Assembly: GCA_959026535.1 (NCBI GenBank)
Contig: CAUFMB010000002.1
Span: 14,696-78,695, forward strand
Length of the DNA: 64,000 bases
DNA from: an uncultured Collinsella sp.
GTDB lineage: Bacteria > Actinomycetota > Coriobacteriia > Coriobacteriales > Coriobacteriaceae
Reading direction: 5' to 3'
Both the position numbers and the translations under genes were made by a program. Below, piece after piece: positions 1 to 8,569 of the stretch (within the stretch, counting starts at the first letter, position 1; every line of letters begins with the position of its first letter). The notes under the pieces are model-generated. The model did no database searches. It saw only the letters and a list, made by a program, of their open reading frames with translations, and was not told where the DNA came from.

Positions 1-1
1 C

Positions 2-865
2 GGCATCATCACCGCTGGCGCCGGTACGCTCGTCGGCCTGGGCGACATCGCCTCCCCCACCTTTATCGTCGGCATCATCTCCATCGTCGTGACGGTTGCC
101 CTGGCTTCCCGCAACGTGCCGGGCTCGCTGCTCATCGGCATCATCGTCGCCGTTATCGCCGGTATCCCGCTGGGCGTCACCCACGCCCCCGAGGGCCTCA
201 TCGCACCGCTCGACTTCTCGACCTTTGGCGCCCCGTTTGCCAGCACCGCCGATGGCAACATGGCCATCGTGAAGGTTCTGACCGACCCGATGCTGCTCGT
301 CGTTGCCTTCTCGCTGCTCATGAGTGACTTCTTCGACACCATGGGAACCGCGATGGCCGTCGCCAAGCAGGGCGAGTTCTTGACCGAGGACGGCAATGTC
401 GAGGACATCCGCCCCATCCTGGTCGTCGACTCCGTGGCCGCTGCTGCCGGTGGCTTTATGGGCGTCTCCTCCATCACCACCTTCGTCGAGTCCACCTCTG
501 GCGCTGCCGACGGTGGCCGCACGGGCCTCACCTCCGTCACCACCGGCGTGCTGTTCATTCTCGCCGCGTTCTTCTCCCCCATCGTCACCATCGTTTCCAG
601 TGCCGCCACCTGCGGTGCTCTGGTCTACGTCGGCTACCTCATGATGAGCGAGGCCTCCGAGATCGACTGGTCCGACGTGTCGCAGGGTTTCCCGGCGTTC
701 ATGATTGTCGCCGGCGTGCCCTTCACCTACTCCATCTCTGCCGGCATTGGCCTGGGCTTTATCGCCTACGTGATCGTCGCGCTCTTTAAGGGCGAGGCCT
801 CCAAGATCAAGCCGCTCATGTGGATCGCAGCCCTTGCCTTCCTCGTCTACTTCTTTGTAGCGTAA
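2..865 (+). CDS. AzgA-type adenine/guanine/hypoxanthine permease, 5' partial
   Basis: The reading frame is open from the window edge, so only the C-terminal 287 or so residues are present. It is an integral membrane transporter of the NCS2 superfamily, AzgA/PbuG branch, which imports purine bases by proton symport. The segment SDFFDTMGTAMAVAKQGEF and the following SSITTFVESTSGAADGGRTG are typical of this branch, with the second matching the family's conserved substrate and ion site region. At least five hydrophobic segments follow. The gene ends with an intrinsic terminator. Its last 45 or so bases and that terminator occur again at 2861-2970 as part of a tandem duplication. Exact purine specificity cannot be told from the fragment. 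Confidence 0.93.
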   Translation, partial: GIITAGAGTLVGLGDIASPTFIVGIISIVVTVALASRNVPGSLLIGIIVAVIAGIPLGVTHAPEGLIAPLDFSTFGAPFASTADGNMAIVKVLTDPMLLVVAFSLLMSDFFDTMGTAMAVAKQGEFLTEDGNVEDIRPILVVDSVAAAAGGFMGVSSITTFVESTSGAADGGRTGLTSVTTGVLFILAAFFSPIVTIVSSAATCGALVYVGYLMMSEASEIDWSDVSQGFPAFMIVAGVPFTYSISAGIGLGFIAYVIVALFKGEASKIKPLMWIAALAFLVYFFVA

Positions 866-891
866 CGGCAAAGCTGCCAAAGCAGAACACC

Positions 892-930
892 AAAGCGCGG
901 AGTCGCATCGAGCGGCTCCGCGCTTTGCTT
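892..930 (+). terminator. Intrinsic terminator of the purine permease gene
   Basis: An 11-bp perfect stem, AAAGCGCGGAG (892-902) with CTCCGCGCTTT (916-926), has a 13-nt loop and is followed by GCTTTT. It lies 26 bp after the permease stop codon. A diverged copy at 2933-2970 arose with the neighbouring duplication. Confidence 0.85.
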
Positions 931-1072
931 TTAAAGCCAGGCAACGCACAGACGCGCGATGTATTGCTTCCCAAGTTTTGGACATTTTGCCCTCCAAACG
1001 GCACTACCACCGGCTACATCCTGCAGATATGCTGGGCGTAATCGCATAGGCCCTATGAGGATGGGAGTAACC

Positions 1073-2839
1073 ATGGCCGCCTTGTTCACGACCCCCAAGC
1101 GCAATGACAAAACCTCTGGAGCCCATTTTGTCGAGCCCGACGTGTGCCGTCGCACGCTGCTCACACACGGCAGCTGGCGCCGCGTGACGCGCCGCCTCGT
1201 CTGCGGCCTGGCCTGCGCGCTTACGGTGAGCTCGCTGCTCATGCCGAGCGTCTCGCTCGCGGCCGAGTGGGTCAACGTCGGCGGCACTCAGTACAACACT
1301 GCAGCAGGCGACGAGGCCGGCACCTGGGCCTGGGACGGCGCCGACGACATGAAGCTCAACGGCTATAACGCCGGCGCGATCGAGGCAGCGGGCAAGCTCA
1401 ACGTGAGCTACGAGGGCAACAACATCGTCACTAACGGCGATGGCCGCGGCATCAAGGTTAAGGATGGCGCGAACGAGAACGCCGAGCTTAATATTCAGGG
1501 CGACGCGTCCAGCACGCTCAACGTGACATCTTCTCGTGACGCCATCACTTCCGTCGGCAGCATCAACATCGACGGCGCTGGCACTGTCAACGCCACGAGC
1601 ACCGAGCACGATGCCATCGATGCCGGGGGCGATGTCACCATCAAGGGCTCGGGAAACGTTAACGCCACGGGCGATTCGGATGGCATCAGGGCCGACGGCA
1701 ACATCACGATCGACAACAGCGGAACCGTCACCGCCAAGGCCACCGAGGATCAGGGTATCGATGCTAACGAGAACCTCATCATAAAGGGCGGCGGCAAGGT
1801 AGAGGCAAGCTCTATCAAAGACAATGCGATTTGGGCCGACGGCAACATCGAGATCTCGGGTGGCAGCCAGGTCAAGGCAAGCTCCGAGGAGGACGCCGCC
1901 ATCGACGGTAAAAACAGCCTCACGGTCACGAACGCTTCCCTCAACGCAAGTGGCGTTGGGTATGGCATCTATGTCTACAAGGGCATCACGTTCGATGGCG
2001 CAACCGTAACGGTCCGTGCAAGTGCAGGGAACGATGAAGCCAGCGCCCTCTTCACCGACGAGGACGACATCGTCATCAAGAACGGCTCGATCGTGGATGC
2101 GTTCGCAGAAGGCCAGTTCTCGACCGCAATCTCCACCAGAAACTACTACCCCAACGAAGCGGGTGGTCACGTCTACATTAGTGACTCCGTTGTCAAGGCT
2201 ATAGCCCGCTATGTCGAGTCCGGTAGCGACGGCCCCGATCACTACAGCAACGACCAAAGTGGCGCGGTCATTCCCGAGCATAGGGGCATGAACATCGGCA
2301 TCTTTGCCCGGACCAAGGAGGGCATCACGCCCGCGACCATCTCGATTGTCCGCAGTAAGGTCACAGCTGAGGGAGACACGGCGGCAATCTTCGCCCTTGC
2401 CGTGAGCGCGGACGGCGAGACAATCGGCACCATCGAGATCGAAGGCGCTCCCATACAGACGCCCACAGGCGGCAAGATCATTGGCTATCGCAACAAGGAA
2501 GAACTCGATGACGGCATCTTCTACGTGGTGGGTCAAACCATCGGCACGGGCGACGCCACGATCGACTCCCCCTATGACGCCGCTGTCGCCAAGAGCACGG
2601 TCATCGTGCCTCCCGAGGAGACCAAGCCCGAGGAGAAGCACGGCGAGACCAAGCCCGAGGGTTCCAAGTCCGAGGGCACGAAGACAACCAAGACCGTTGC
2701 AGTTGCAGCCACGGGAGCCAAGACCACCGGCAAGCTCGCGGCAACCGGCGACGCCTCGAGCGCAGCCATCGTGGCAGCCGCCCTTGCGGGAACAGCCGCC
2801 ATCGCCGTAGGCGCCGTGGTGAGCCGCAAGCGCTCGTAA
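1073..2839 (+). CDS. Wall-anchored beta-helix (carbohydrate-binding-domain-like) surface protein, copy 1
   Basis: This 588-residue protein is predicted to be exported and sortase-anchored. I chose ATG 1073 because GGGAG sits six bases upstream; the frame stays open further upstream without a site. A long basic n-region (RRVTRR) precedes a hydrophobic core and an ALAAEW-like cleavage region near residues 45-65. The middle consists of about five to six repeats of 22-24 residues, for example ITIDNSGTVTAKATEDQGID, each probably one rung of a right-handed parallel beta-helix as in Cthe_2159-type carbohydrate-binding domains. A Lys-Pro-Glu-rich stalk leads to LAATGD, a hydrophobic stretch and RKRS, an LPXTG-like sorting signal with Ala replacing Pro. 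No sortase is in the window. It is a tandem paralogue of the next gene. The ligand is unknown. Confidence 0.85.
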   Translation: MAALFTTPKRNDKTSGAHFVEPDVCRRTLLTHGSWRRVTRRLVCGLACALTVSSLLMPSVSLAAEWVNVGGTQYNTAAGDEAGTWAWDGADDMKLNGYNAGAIEAAGKLNVSYEGNNIVTNGDGRGIKVKDGANENAELNIQGDASSTLNVTSSRDAITSVGSINIDGAGTVNATSTEHDAIDAGGDVTIKGSGNVNATGDSDGIRADGNITIDNSGTVTAKATEDQGIDANENLIIKGGGKVEASSIKDNAIWADGNIEISGGSQVKASSEEDAAIDGKNSLTVTNASLNASGVGYGIYVYKGITFDGATVTVRASAGNDEASALFTDEDDIVIKNGSIVDAFAEGQFSTAISTRNYYPNEAGGHVYISDSVVKAIARYVESGSDGPDHYSNDQSGAVIPEHRGMNIGIFARTKEGITPATISIVRSKVTAEGDTAAIFALAVSADGETIGTIEIEGAPIQTPTGGKIIGYRNKEELDDGIFYVVGQTIGTGDATIDSPYDAAVAKSTVIVPPEETKPEEKHGETKPEGSKSEGTKTTKTVAVAATGAKTTGKLAATGDASSAAIVAAALAGTAAIAVGAVVSRKRS

Positions 2840-2932
2840 ACACTTTTTCGCACGGGACGGGTGGATCGCGGCCCTTGCCTTCCTCGTCTACTTCTTCGTA
2901 GCGTAAGGGCAAGGCTGCAAAAGCTGAACAAT

Positions 2933-2970
2933 AAAGCGCGGAATCGCCATGCGGCCCCGCGCTTTTCTTT
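2933..2970 (+). terminator. Duplicated terminator between the two surface-protein genes
   Basis: The stem AAAGCGCGG (2933-2941) with CCGCGCTTT (2957-2965) is followed by a T-rich TCTTT tail. It is the diverged duplicate of the permease terminator at 892-930, and now ends transcription of surface-protein copy 1. Confidence 0.8.
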
Positions 2971-3110
2971 TAGCGCCGGTCCCTGCGCCGGCGTGCGGCC
3001 TATTTCTCCCCCATTTTGGCCATTTTGCCCTCCAAACGGCACTACCGCCGGCAACATCCAGCAGATACGCTGAATCTAGTCGTATAGGCCCTATGAGAAC
3101 GGGAGCAACC

Positions 3111-4892
3111 ATGGCAGCCTTGTTCACGACCCCCAGACGCAATGACACTACCGCCGGAACCCATGTTGCCGAACCCGACGTTCGCCGTCGCATAGGACTC
3201 GCGCACGGCAGCTGGCGCCGCGTGACGCGCCGCATCGTCGCGGGCGCCGTGTGCGCGCTCACGGTGAGCTCGCTGCTCATGCCGAGCGTCTCGCTCGCAG
3301 CGGAATGGGTCAAGGTCGGCGGCAACAAGTACAACACCGCGGCGAGCGACGAGGCCGGTACCTGGTCGTGGGACGGCGCCGACGACTTGAAGCTCAACAA
3401 CTATAACGGCGGCGAGATCCAGGCCGCAGGCAAGCTCAACGTGAATTACTCGGGAACCAACATCGTCACTGCCGAATGGATCGAAAGCATCAAGGTTTCT
3501 CATGGCACTAACGAGAATGCCGAGCTCAATATCCAAGGCGACGAGGGCGGCACGCTCAGCGTGACATCTACTGAGGACGCTATCCTCTCCACGGGTAATA
3601 TCAACATCGACGGAGCCGGATCCGTCAACGCCACGAGCACTGGGTTTGATGCCATCAATGCCGGAGGTGATCTCGCTATCAAAGGTTCGGGCAACGTCAA
3701 CGCCACGGGTGCATCGGATGGCATCAGGGCAAACGGCAATATCACGATTGACGACAGCGGAGCCGTCACCGCCAGGGCTACCAAGGACAAGGGCATTGGA
3801 GCCGACAAGAACCTCACCATCAAGGGTGGCGGGACGGTCGAGGCAAGCTCAGCCGATGGTGAGGCCCTTTGGAGCGGCGGCAATATCAACATCTCGGACG
3901 GCAGCCAGGTCAAGGCAAGCTCCGAGAAAGACGCTGCCGTCGAGGCCAAGGGCAGTCTCGCGGTCACGAACGCCTCCCTTGACGCAAGCGGTGTTGAATA
4001 TGGTGTCTATGCCTACAAGGGCGTTACGCTCGATCACGCGACCGTGATGGTCCGTACCAGCGCGAACGGCGGCCAGGCCATCGCCCTCATCACTGACGGG
4101 GACGACATCGTCATCAAGAACGGCTCCACCGTGGACGCGTTTGCGGAAGGCGAGGTTTCGGCTGCATTCTCCACCAGAAACGATCGACCCAACGAGAAGG
4201 GCGGCCACATCTATATCAGCGACTCCGTTGTCAAGGCCATAGCCCGCTATGTCGAGAACGGCGACGGCCCCATCCCCTACAGCGAAAACCAAGATGGCGA
4301 GACGAGGCGCGAACCCCAAGGCGAGAACATCGGCATCATCGCCCAGACCAGCGAGGGCGTCACACCCGCAGTCATCTCGATCATCCGCAGCAAGGTAACG
4401 GCCGAAGGAGATACAGCGGCAATCTTTGCCCGTGCCATGAGCGCTGACGGCAAGACAATCGGCACCATCAAGATTGAAAACGCCGCCATCCAGACGCCCG
4501 AAGGCGGCAAGGTCATTGACTATCGCAAGCTCCGTGACGGCATCTACGAGGCAGGCCAAGCCATCGGCACGGGCCACGCCACGGTCGACTCCCTCTATAT
4601 CAAAGCAGTCGCCAAAAGTACGACCATCGCACCTCCCGAGGTAGCCAAGCCGGAAGACCCCAAGCCCGACGAGACCAAGCCCGCAGAAAGCAAGCCCGCG
4701 GAGTCCAAGCAGAACCCCAAGCCTGAGGGCTCAAAGCCGACCAAGGCCGTTGCGGCTTCAACCACGAAAGCCAAGACTACCGGCGTGCTCGCGGCAACCG
4801 GCGACACCTCGGGTGCGGCCATCGTGGCAACCGTCCTTGCGGGAACAGCCGCTATCGCCGCAGGCACCATGGCGAGCCGTAAGCGTTCTTAG
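3111..4892 (+). CDS. Wall-anchored beta-helix surface protein, copy 2
   Basis: This 593-residue paralogue of the preceding gene has the same plan: long basic signal peptide, repeats of about 24 residues forming a probable beta-helix, charged stalk, LAATGD sorting signal, hydrophobic segment and RKRS tail. ATG 3111 follows GGGAG, at the same place as in copy 1. The proteins match closely along their length, and differ most in the helix repeats and in the stalk, where copy 2 has extra Lys-Pro-Ala-Glu-Ser units. Its upstream 250 bp is also homologous to that of copy 1 and still contains a remnant of the permease 3' end. The duplication could allow diversification of surface binding, but that is inference. 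Confidence 0.85.
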   Translation: MAALFTTPRRNDTTAGTHVAEPDVRRRIGLAHGSWRRVTRRIVAGAVCALTVSSLLMPSVSLAAEWVKVGGNKYNTAASDEAGTWSWDGADDLKLNNYNGGEIQAAGKLNVNYSGTNIVTAEWIESIKVSHGTNENAELNIQGDEGGTLSVTSTEDAILSTGNINIDGAGSVNATSTGFDAINAGGDLAIKGSGNVNATGASDGIRANGNITIDDSGAVTARATKDKGIGADKNLTIKGGGTVEASSADGEALWSGGNINISDGSQVKASSEKDAAVEAKGSLAVTNASLDASGVEYGVYAYKGVTLDHATVMVRTSANGGQAIALITDGDDIVIKNGSTVDAFAEGEVSAAFSTRNDRPNEKGGHIYISDSVVKAIARYVENGDGPIPYSENQDGETRREPQGENIGIIAQTSEGVTPAVISIIRSKVTAEGDTAAIFARAMSADGKTIGTIKIENAAIQTPEGGKVIDYRKLRDGIYEAGQAIGTGHATVDSLYIKAVAKSTTIAPPEVAKPEDPKPDETKPAESKPAESKQNPKPEGSKPTKAVAASTTKAKTTGVLAATGDTSGAAIVATVLAGTAAIAAGTMASRKRS

Positions 4893-4949
4893 ACGCCTCT
4901 GCGCACATGGCAGCTCCCGCGAAGGCCCCGAGCCCCAGCACCGTTTAAC

Positions 4950-4987
4950 AACGCCACCGCCGAGCTCCCCTCCGGCGGTGGCGTTTT
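4950..4987 (+). terminator. Intrinsic terminator after surface-protein copy 2
   Basis: A 13-bp stem, AACGCCACCGCCG (4950-4962) with CGGCGGTGGCGTT (4973-4985), has a 10-nt loop and a short T run. It lies 57 bp after the stop codon. Confidence 0.85.
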
Positions 4988-5099
4988 CCATATGCGTCCG
5001 CAGGGGATGCACGAGATTGTCTTTGGTCTAGCCCAACCGGCATACGCTGGCGTGCGACAATTGGGGCTGCCGATATCACAACACTGAGAGAAGCCCGTC

Positions 5100-5765
5100 A
5101 TGGAAGCGCATCAAAAGCAGATAACCGTTTATTCGAATCATACGGAAAGCGCGCCTGTCATCTACCTTCCTGTGGTCGTGGGCGACGGCAGCGAGGTTTA
5201 TAAATGTTGCCGAGAGCTCGACTGTCCGCCATTCACTCTCGTCGCCATTGGCGGGCTCGATTGGAATCGCGAGCTGAGCCCCTGGGCATGCGACGGGACC
5301 GTACGCGATGCCGAGCCTTTCGGCGGCCAAGCTGCCGATTTTCTTGATGAGCTGCTGAATCAGATAATCCCCCAGGTCGAGTCGTCGCTTCCTCAACCGC
5401 CCACCCGGCGCGGCATTGCCGGTTACTCGCTCGCGGGCCTCTTCGCACTCTGGTCCCTCTGGCAAACCGACGCCTTTGACCGCGCCGCGAGCGCATCGGG
5501 GTCGCTATGGTTTCCCGACTTTGTCGATCGCGCCAGCACGGCCCCTTTTGCCGGCAGCCCGCAAGCCGTCTATCTGTCACTCGGCAAAAAGGAAACCAAG
5601 ACACCCAACCGCATGATGAGGCACGTACTCGACGACACGCGCGCAATGGAAGAGCTACTCATCGAGCGCGGCATTCCAACAACGATGGAGCTCAACCCCG
5701 GCAATCACTTTGCCCAAACCGACTTGCGCATGGCCCGCGGCATACACTGGATACTGACGCATTAA
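5100..5765 (+). CDS. Alpha/beta hydrolase, putative esterase (PF00756-like)
   Basis: This 221-residue cytoplasmic protein has no signal peptide. GYSLAG around Ser110 is a nucleophile elbow of the esterase D/enterochelin-esterase family, and NPGNHF around His203 fits the catalytic histidine. The segment SASGSLWFPDF after the elbow is typical of the family. The likely reaction is ester or thioester hydrolysis, but the substrate cannot be assigned. The gene stands alone between two terminators, and the next gene is convergent. ATG 5100 is the only sensible start, with a weak ribosome site (GAGAGAAG) about ten bases upstream. Confidence 0.8.
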   Translation: MEAHQKQITVYSNHTESAPVIYLPVVVGDGSEVYKCCRELDCPPFTLVAIGGLDWNRELSPWACDGTVRDAEPFGGQAADFLDELLNQIIPQVESSLPQPPTRRGIAGYSLAGLFALWSLWQTDAFDRAASASGSLWFPDFVDRASTAPFAGSPQAVYLSLGKKETKTPNRMMRHVLDDTRAMEELLIERGIPTTMELNPGNHFAQTDLRMARGIHWILTH

Positions 5766-5767
5766 AA

Positions 5768-5802
5768 ATGGCGCCCACGCGTACGCATGGGCGCCATATT
5801 TT
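5768..5802. terminator. Shared bidirectional terminator, esterase and uraA
   Basis: The stem ATGGCGCCCA (5768-5777) with TGGGCGCCAT (5788-5797) has an A run on its left and a T run on its right, so it can end transcription from both sides. It sits between two convergent genes. Confidence 0.82.
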
Positions 5803-5823
5803 TGATTTTGCTGAACACAACTA

Positions 5824-7158
5824 CTACTCAGCAGCCTCCTCAAGCTCGGAGACATCAAACTCAAAGTCGTTACCCGGCAGGATGGCGTTAAGCACAATGC
5901 CCACCAGTGAGCCCGCGGCAATGCCGGACAGCGAAATGGTCACGCCGCCCAGCTCCAACACGATGGCGCCGGCGGTGCTGTACGCGATGCCGAGCGAAAG
6001 CACGAGCACCAGCGCGGCAACCAGCACGTTGCGGTTGTTCTGGAAATCGACCTGGTTCTCGATGAGGTTGCGGACGCCCACAGCGCTGATCATGCCGTAG
6101 AGCACGAGCGACACACCGCCGATCACACACGCCGGCATGGCCGCAATGACAGCCGCGAACTTGGGGCAGAACGAAAGCACGATGGCGCAACACGCGGCAA
6201 TTCGAATTACGCGCGGGTCGAACACGCGCGTCAGGGCGAGCACGCCGGTGTTCTCGCCATACGTAGTGTTGGCCGGAGCGCCAAAGAGCGAGGCCAGAAT
6301 CGTGGCAAGGCCGTCGCCGAGCAGCGTGCGATGCAGACCGGGATCGGCAATGTAGTTGCGCTCGCAAGTCGAACCGATAGCAGAGATATCGCCGATATGC
6401 TCGATCATGGTCGCGAAGGCCAGCGGCATGATGGTGATGATGGCCGTCGTGGCAAGACCGCTATCGAACTGCGGCCCAAAGAGTGCAAACACGGTGTTGT
6501 CCCACACGATGGGCAGACCGACCCACGGAGCGGCGGCAACGCCCGAGAAATCAACCTCGCCGAGCGCAGCCGCAACGGCATAGCTCACCACAACGCCCAG
6601 CAAAATCGGCACGATCTTGACCATGCCACGGCCCCAGATGTTGCAGATGACGATAACGGCAACGCCAATGACAGCCACAAGCCAGTTGGTCTGGCAGTTA
6701 GCAATAGCGGAACTTGCCAGGATCAAGCCGATGGAAATGACGATGGGGCCAGTCACCACCGGCGGAAAGAAACGCATGACACGCTTGGCGCCAAACGCGC
6801 GGAAGAGCGCCGCCAGCACCGGATAGAGCAGACCGGCGCAGGCTACGCCCAGGCAGGCGTAGGGCAAAAGCTCGGTCTCGCCGTTGGGCGCGATTGCGGC
6901 ATAACCGGCAATAAAGGCAAACGATGAGCCCAAAAATGCCGGCACCTTACCGCGCGACAGGAAGTGGAACAGCAGCGTGCCCAAGCCGGCAAACAAAAGC
7001 GTTGCCGATACCGAGAGGCCGGTGAGCACGGGCACCAGCACGGTGGCGCCAAACATGGCAAACAGGTGCTGTAGGCCGAGCAGGAACATGCGCGGGCGGC
7101 CGAGCGACGATGCGTCGTAGATGGCATCGCTGACGGCGGGCGTCGAGGACTGGGACAT
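5824..7158 (-). CDS. uraA: Uracil permease, NCS2 family
   Basis: This 444-residue integral membrane protein is a UraA/PyrP-type uracil:proton symporter. LLGLQHLFAMFGATVLVPVL at the N-terminus is the family hallmark, and GLIxASSAIANC, FATMIEHIGD (with the conserved Glu and His) and NTTYGENTGVLALTRV are characteristic core motifs. Fourteen membrane segments are expected and the length is normal. AAAGGA lies six bases before ATG. It appears monocistronic, with its own terminator. No UMP- or PRPP-dependent attenuator is apparent in the 120-bp leader. Substrate could be uracil or xanthine; the sequence resembles UraA more than xanthine permeases. Confidence 0.92.
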   Translation of the reverse strand: MSQSSTPAVSDAIYDASSLGRPRMFLLGLQHLFAMFGATVLVPVLTGLSVSATLLFAGLGTLLFHFLSRGKVPAFLGSSFAFIAGYAAIAPNGETELLPYACLGVACAGLLYPVLAALFRAFGAKRVMRFFPPVVTGPIVISIGLILASSAIANCQTNWLVAVIGVAVIVICNIWGRGMVKIVPILLGVVVSYAVAAALGEVDFSGVAAAPWVGLPIVWDNTVFALFGPQFDSGLATTAIITIMPLAFATMIEHIGDISAIGSTCERNYIADPGLHRTLLGDGLATILASLFGAPANTTYGENTGVLALTRVFDPRVIRIAACCAIVLSFCPKFAAVIAAMPACVIGGVSLVLYGMISAVGVRNLIENQVDFQNNRNVLVAALVLVLSLGIAYSTAGAIVLELGGVTISLSGIAAGSLVGIVLNAILPGNDFEFDVSELEEAAE

Positions 7159-7280
7159 GGATGTCCTTTCGAATGGAAGGGCGATCAGGCATATCGGATA
7201 ACCTGCCCGAACGATACGATCCGAACCATTGTACGCGATACACTATGCCTCGCACGCGCCGCCACCTGCAAACACTAGCG

Positions 7281-8414
7281 CTATTTCCAAACGCGCTCGG
7301 CAATGCGCTTGACCAGCGCGATCTTTGCCCATTGCTCATCCTCGGTCAGCTTGTTGCCAATCTCGCAGCTGGCAAAGCCGCACTGAGGCGACAGATACAG
7401 GTTCTCAAGCGGCGCGTACTTTGCGGCTTCACGGATGCGCTCGACGATAACATCCTCGTTCTCGAGCTCTGCCGCCTTGGTGGTTACCAAGCCCAGCACG
7501 ACCTTCTTGCCCGGGGCAACGTACTTGAGCGGCTCAAAACCGCCGGCGCGCGGCGTATCGAACTCCAGGTAAAATGCATCGACATCCTCGTTTGCGAACA
7601 GGTACGGCGCGATGGGGTCATAGCCGCCCTCGAAGGCATAGGTGGAGTGGTAGTTGCCGCGGCACACATGCGTGTTGATGACCAGATCGTCGGGCTTGTC
7701 CGCGATGGCGGCATTGTTGAGCGCCACGCCCAGCTCGCTTACCTTTTGCAGGTCGACCGGGCTCATGCCGGTTTTGGCGACAAAATCGGTGTCGCAGTAG
7801 ATGCCCCAGGTGCAGTCATCAAACTGGATGTTGCGGCAGCCTGCTGCGTACAGGTCGGCGATCACCGTGCGATAAGCGGCTGCGATGGCGTCGGCAAGTT
7901 CCTCATCGGTCTTATAGACAGCGCGCAGGCTCTCCTGCTGGCCGTCGCAGCGGTCGAGCGTGACTTCGGAGAACGTCTGGATCGGCGCCGGAATGGTTTG
8001 CCGCGCGACCTGGCCCTCCCCCTCGAGCGCCTTGACAAATTTAAAGTGCTCGACGAACGGATGGTTCTCGCCGCTAATGGGGCCGGTTACCACGGCGGTG
8101 TCGGCTGTGGTCTCCTCGTCGTGGAACATATAGCCCGTACGCGAGGTACGGCGTTCAATGCCGTTGAGCCCCCACATAAAGTCGAGGTGCCAGTAACTGC
8201 GGCGAAACTCGCCATCGGTAATCACCTGCAGGCCAGCGGACTTTTGCTTGTCCACCAGGTCGCGAATGGCCTCATCCTCGACGGCCTTAAGGCCGGCGGC
8301 GTCAAGTGTGCCCGCAGCATAGGCGGCACGGGCGTCCTTTACGGCCTGTGGACGAAGAAAGCTGCCGACGATATCGGCGCGAAACGGCGCGTTCAGCGTG
8401 GTTAAAGCACTCAT
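7281..8414 (-). CDS. MetE C-terminal-like cobalamin-independent methionine synthase family protein (YxjG/YxjH type)
   Basis: This 377-residue protein matches only the C-terminal barrel of MetE, as in the YxjG/YxjH group. VGSFLRP at the start, ITDGEFRR, DDCTWGIYCD, INTHVCRGNY (a His-x-Cys zinc-ligand motif) and SPQCGFAS (second Cys) are the zinc and substrate-site motifs of the fold. It probably transfers a methyl group to homocysteine or a related thiol; the methyl donor is uncertain because the N-terminal folate-handling half of MetE is absent. I moved the start to ATG 8414, preceded by AAGGGAG, from a longer open frame. The gene lies 155 bp downstream of a LysR regulator on the same strand, with strong palindromes between them, which suggests regulation by that protein. 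Confidence 0.88.
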   Translation of the reverse strand: MSALTTLNAPFRADIVGSFLRPQAVKDARAAYAAGTLDAAGLKAVEDEAIRDLVDKQKSAGLQVITDGEFRRSYWHLDFMWGLNGIERRTSRTGYMFHDEETTADTAVVTGPISGENHPFVEHFKFVKALEGEGQVARQTIPAPIQTFSEVTLDRCDGQQESLRAVYKTDEELADAIAAAYRTVIADLYAAGCRNIQFDDCTWGIYCDTDFVAKTGMSPVDLQKVSELGVALNNAAIADKPDDLVINTHVCRGNYHSTYAFEGGYDPIAPYLFANEDVDAFYLEFDTPRAGGFEPLKYVAPGKKVVLGLVTTKAAELENEDVIVERIREAAKYAPLENLYLSPQCGFASCEIGNKLTEDEQWAKIALVKRIAERVWK

Positions 8415-8454
8415 AGATATCTCCCTTTGAATTGGTTGCTTTACTGGGACAAAG

Positions 8455-8468
8455 TATGAGCGCTCATA
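8455..8468. promoter_or_regulatory. Perfect 14-bp palindrome upstream of the MetE-like gene
   Basis: TATGAGCGCTCATA is a perfect palindrome 40 bp upstream of the start of the MetE-like gene. On the minus strand it overlaps a possible promoter, TTTACG, 17 bp, CATACT. It is a candidate operator; the binding protein is unknown. Confidence 0.45.
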
Positions 8469-8500
8469 TGGCAATCGTAAAATATACGTTTATAACAGTT

Positions 8501-8523
8501 TGATATAGATGCTTCCTATATCA
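8501..8523. promoter_or_regulatory. Probable LysR-type operator dyad
   Basis: TGATATAG, a 7-bp spacer and CTATATCA form a perfect interrupted dyad. The inner ATAG-N7-CTAT fits the T-N11-A form of LysR-family sites. It lies between the LysR gene and the MetE-like gene, about 90 bp from the latter's start, which is a usual activator position. Confidence 0.6.
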
Positions 8524-8569
8524 GTTGGGACTGCCATGAAGAGATTTGACCTGTACAGGACGCAGCAGT

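Noticed and set aside
1073..4892. CRISPR-like or DNA-level tandem repeats in the surface genes
   Set aside because: The periodicity is at protein level, about 24 residues per beta-helix turn, with diverged codons. There are no repeat-spacer units.
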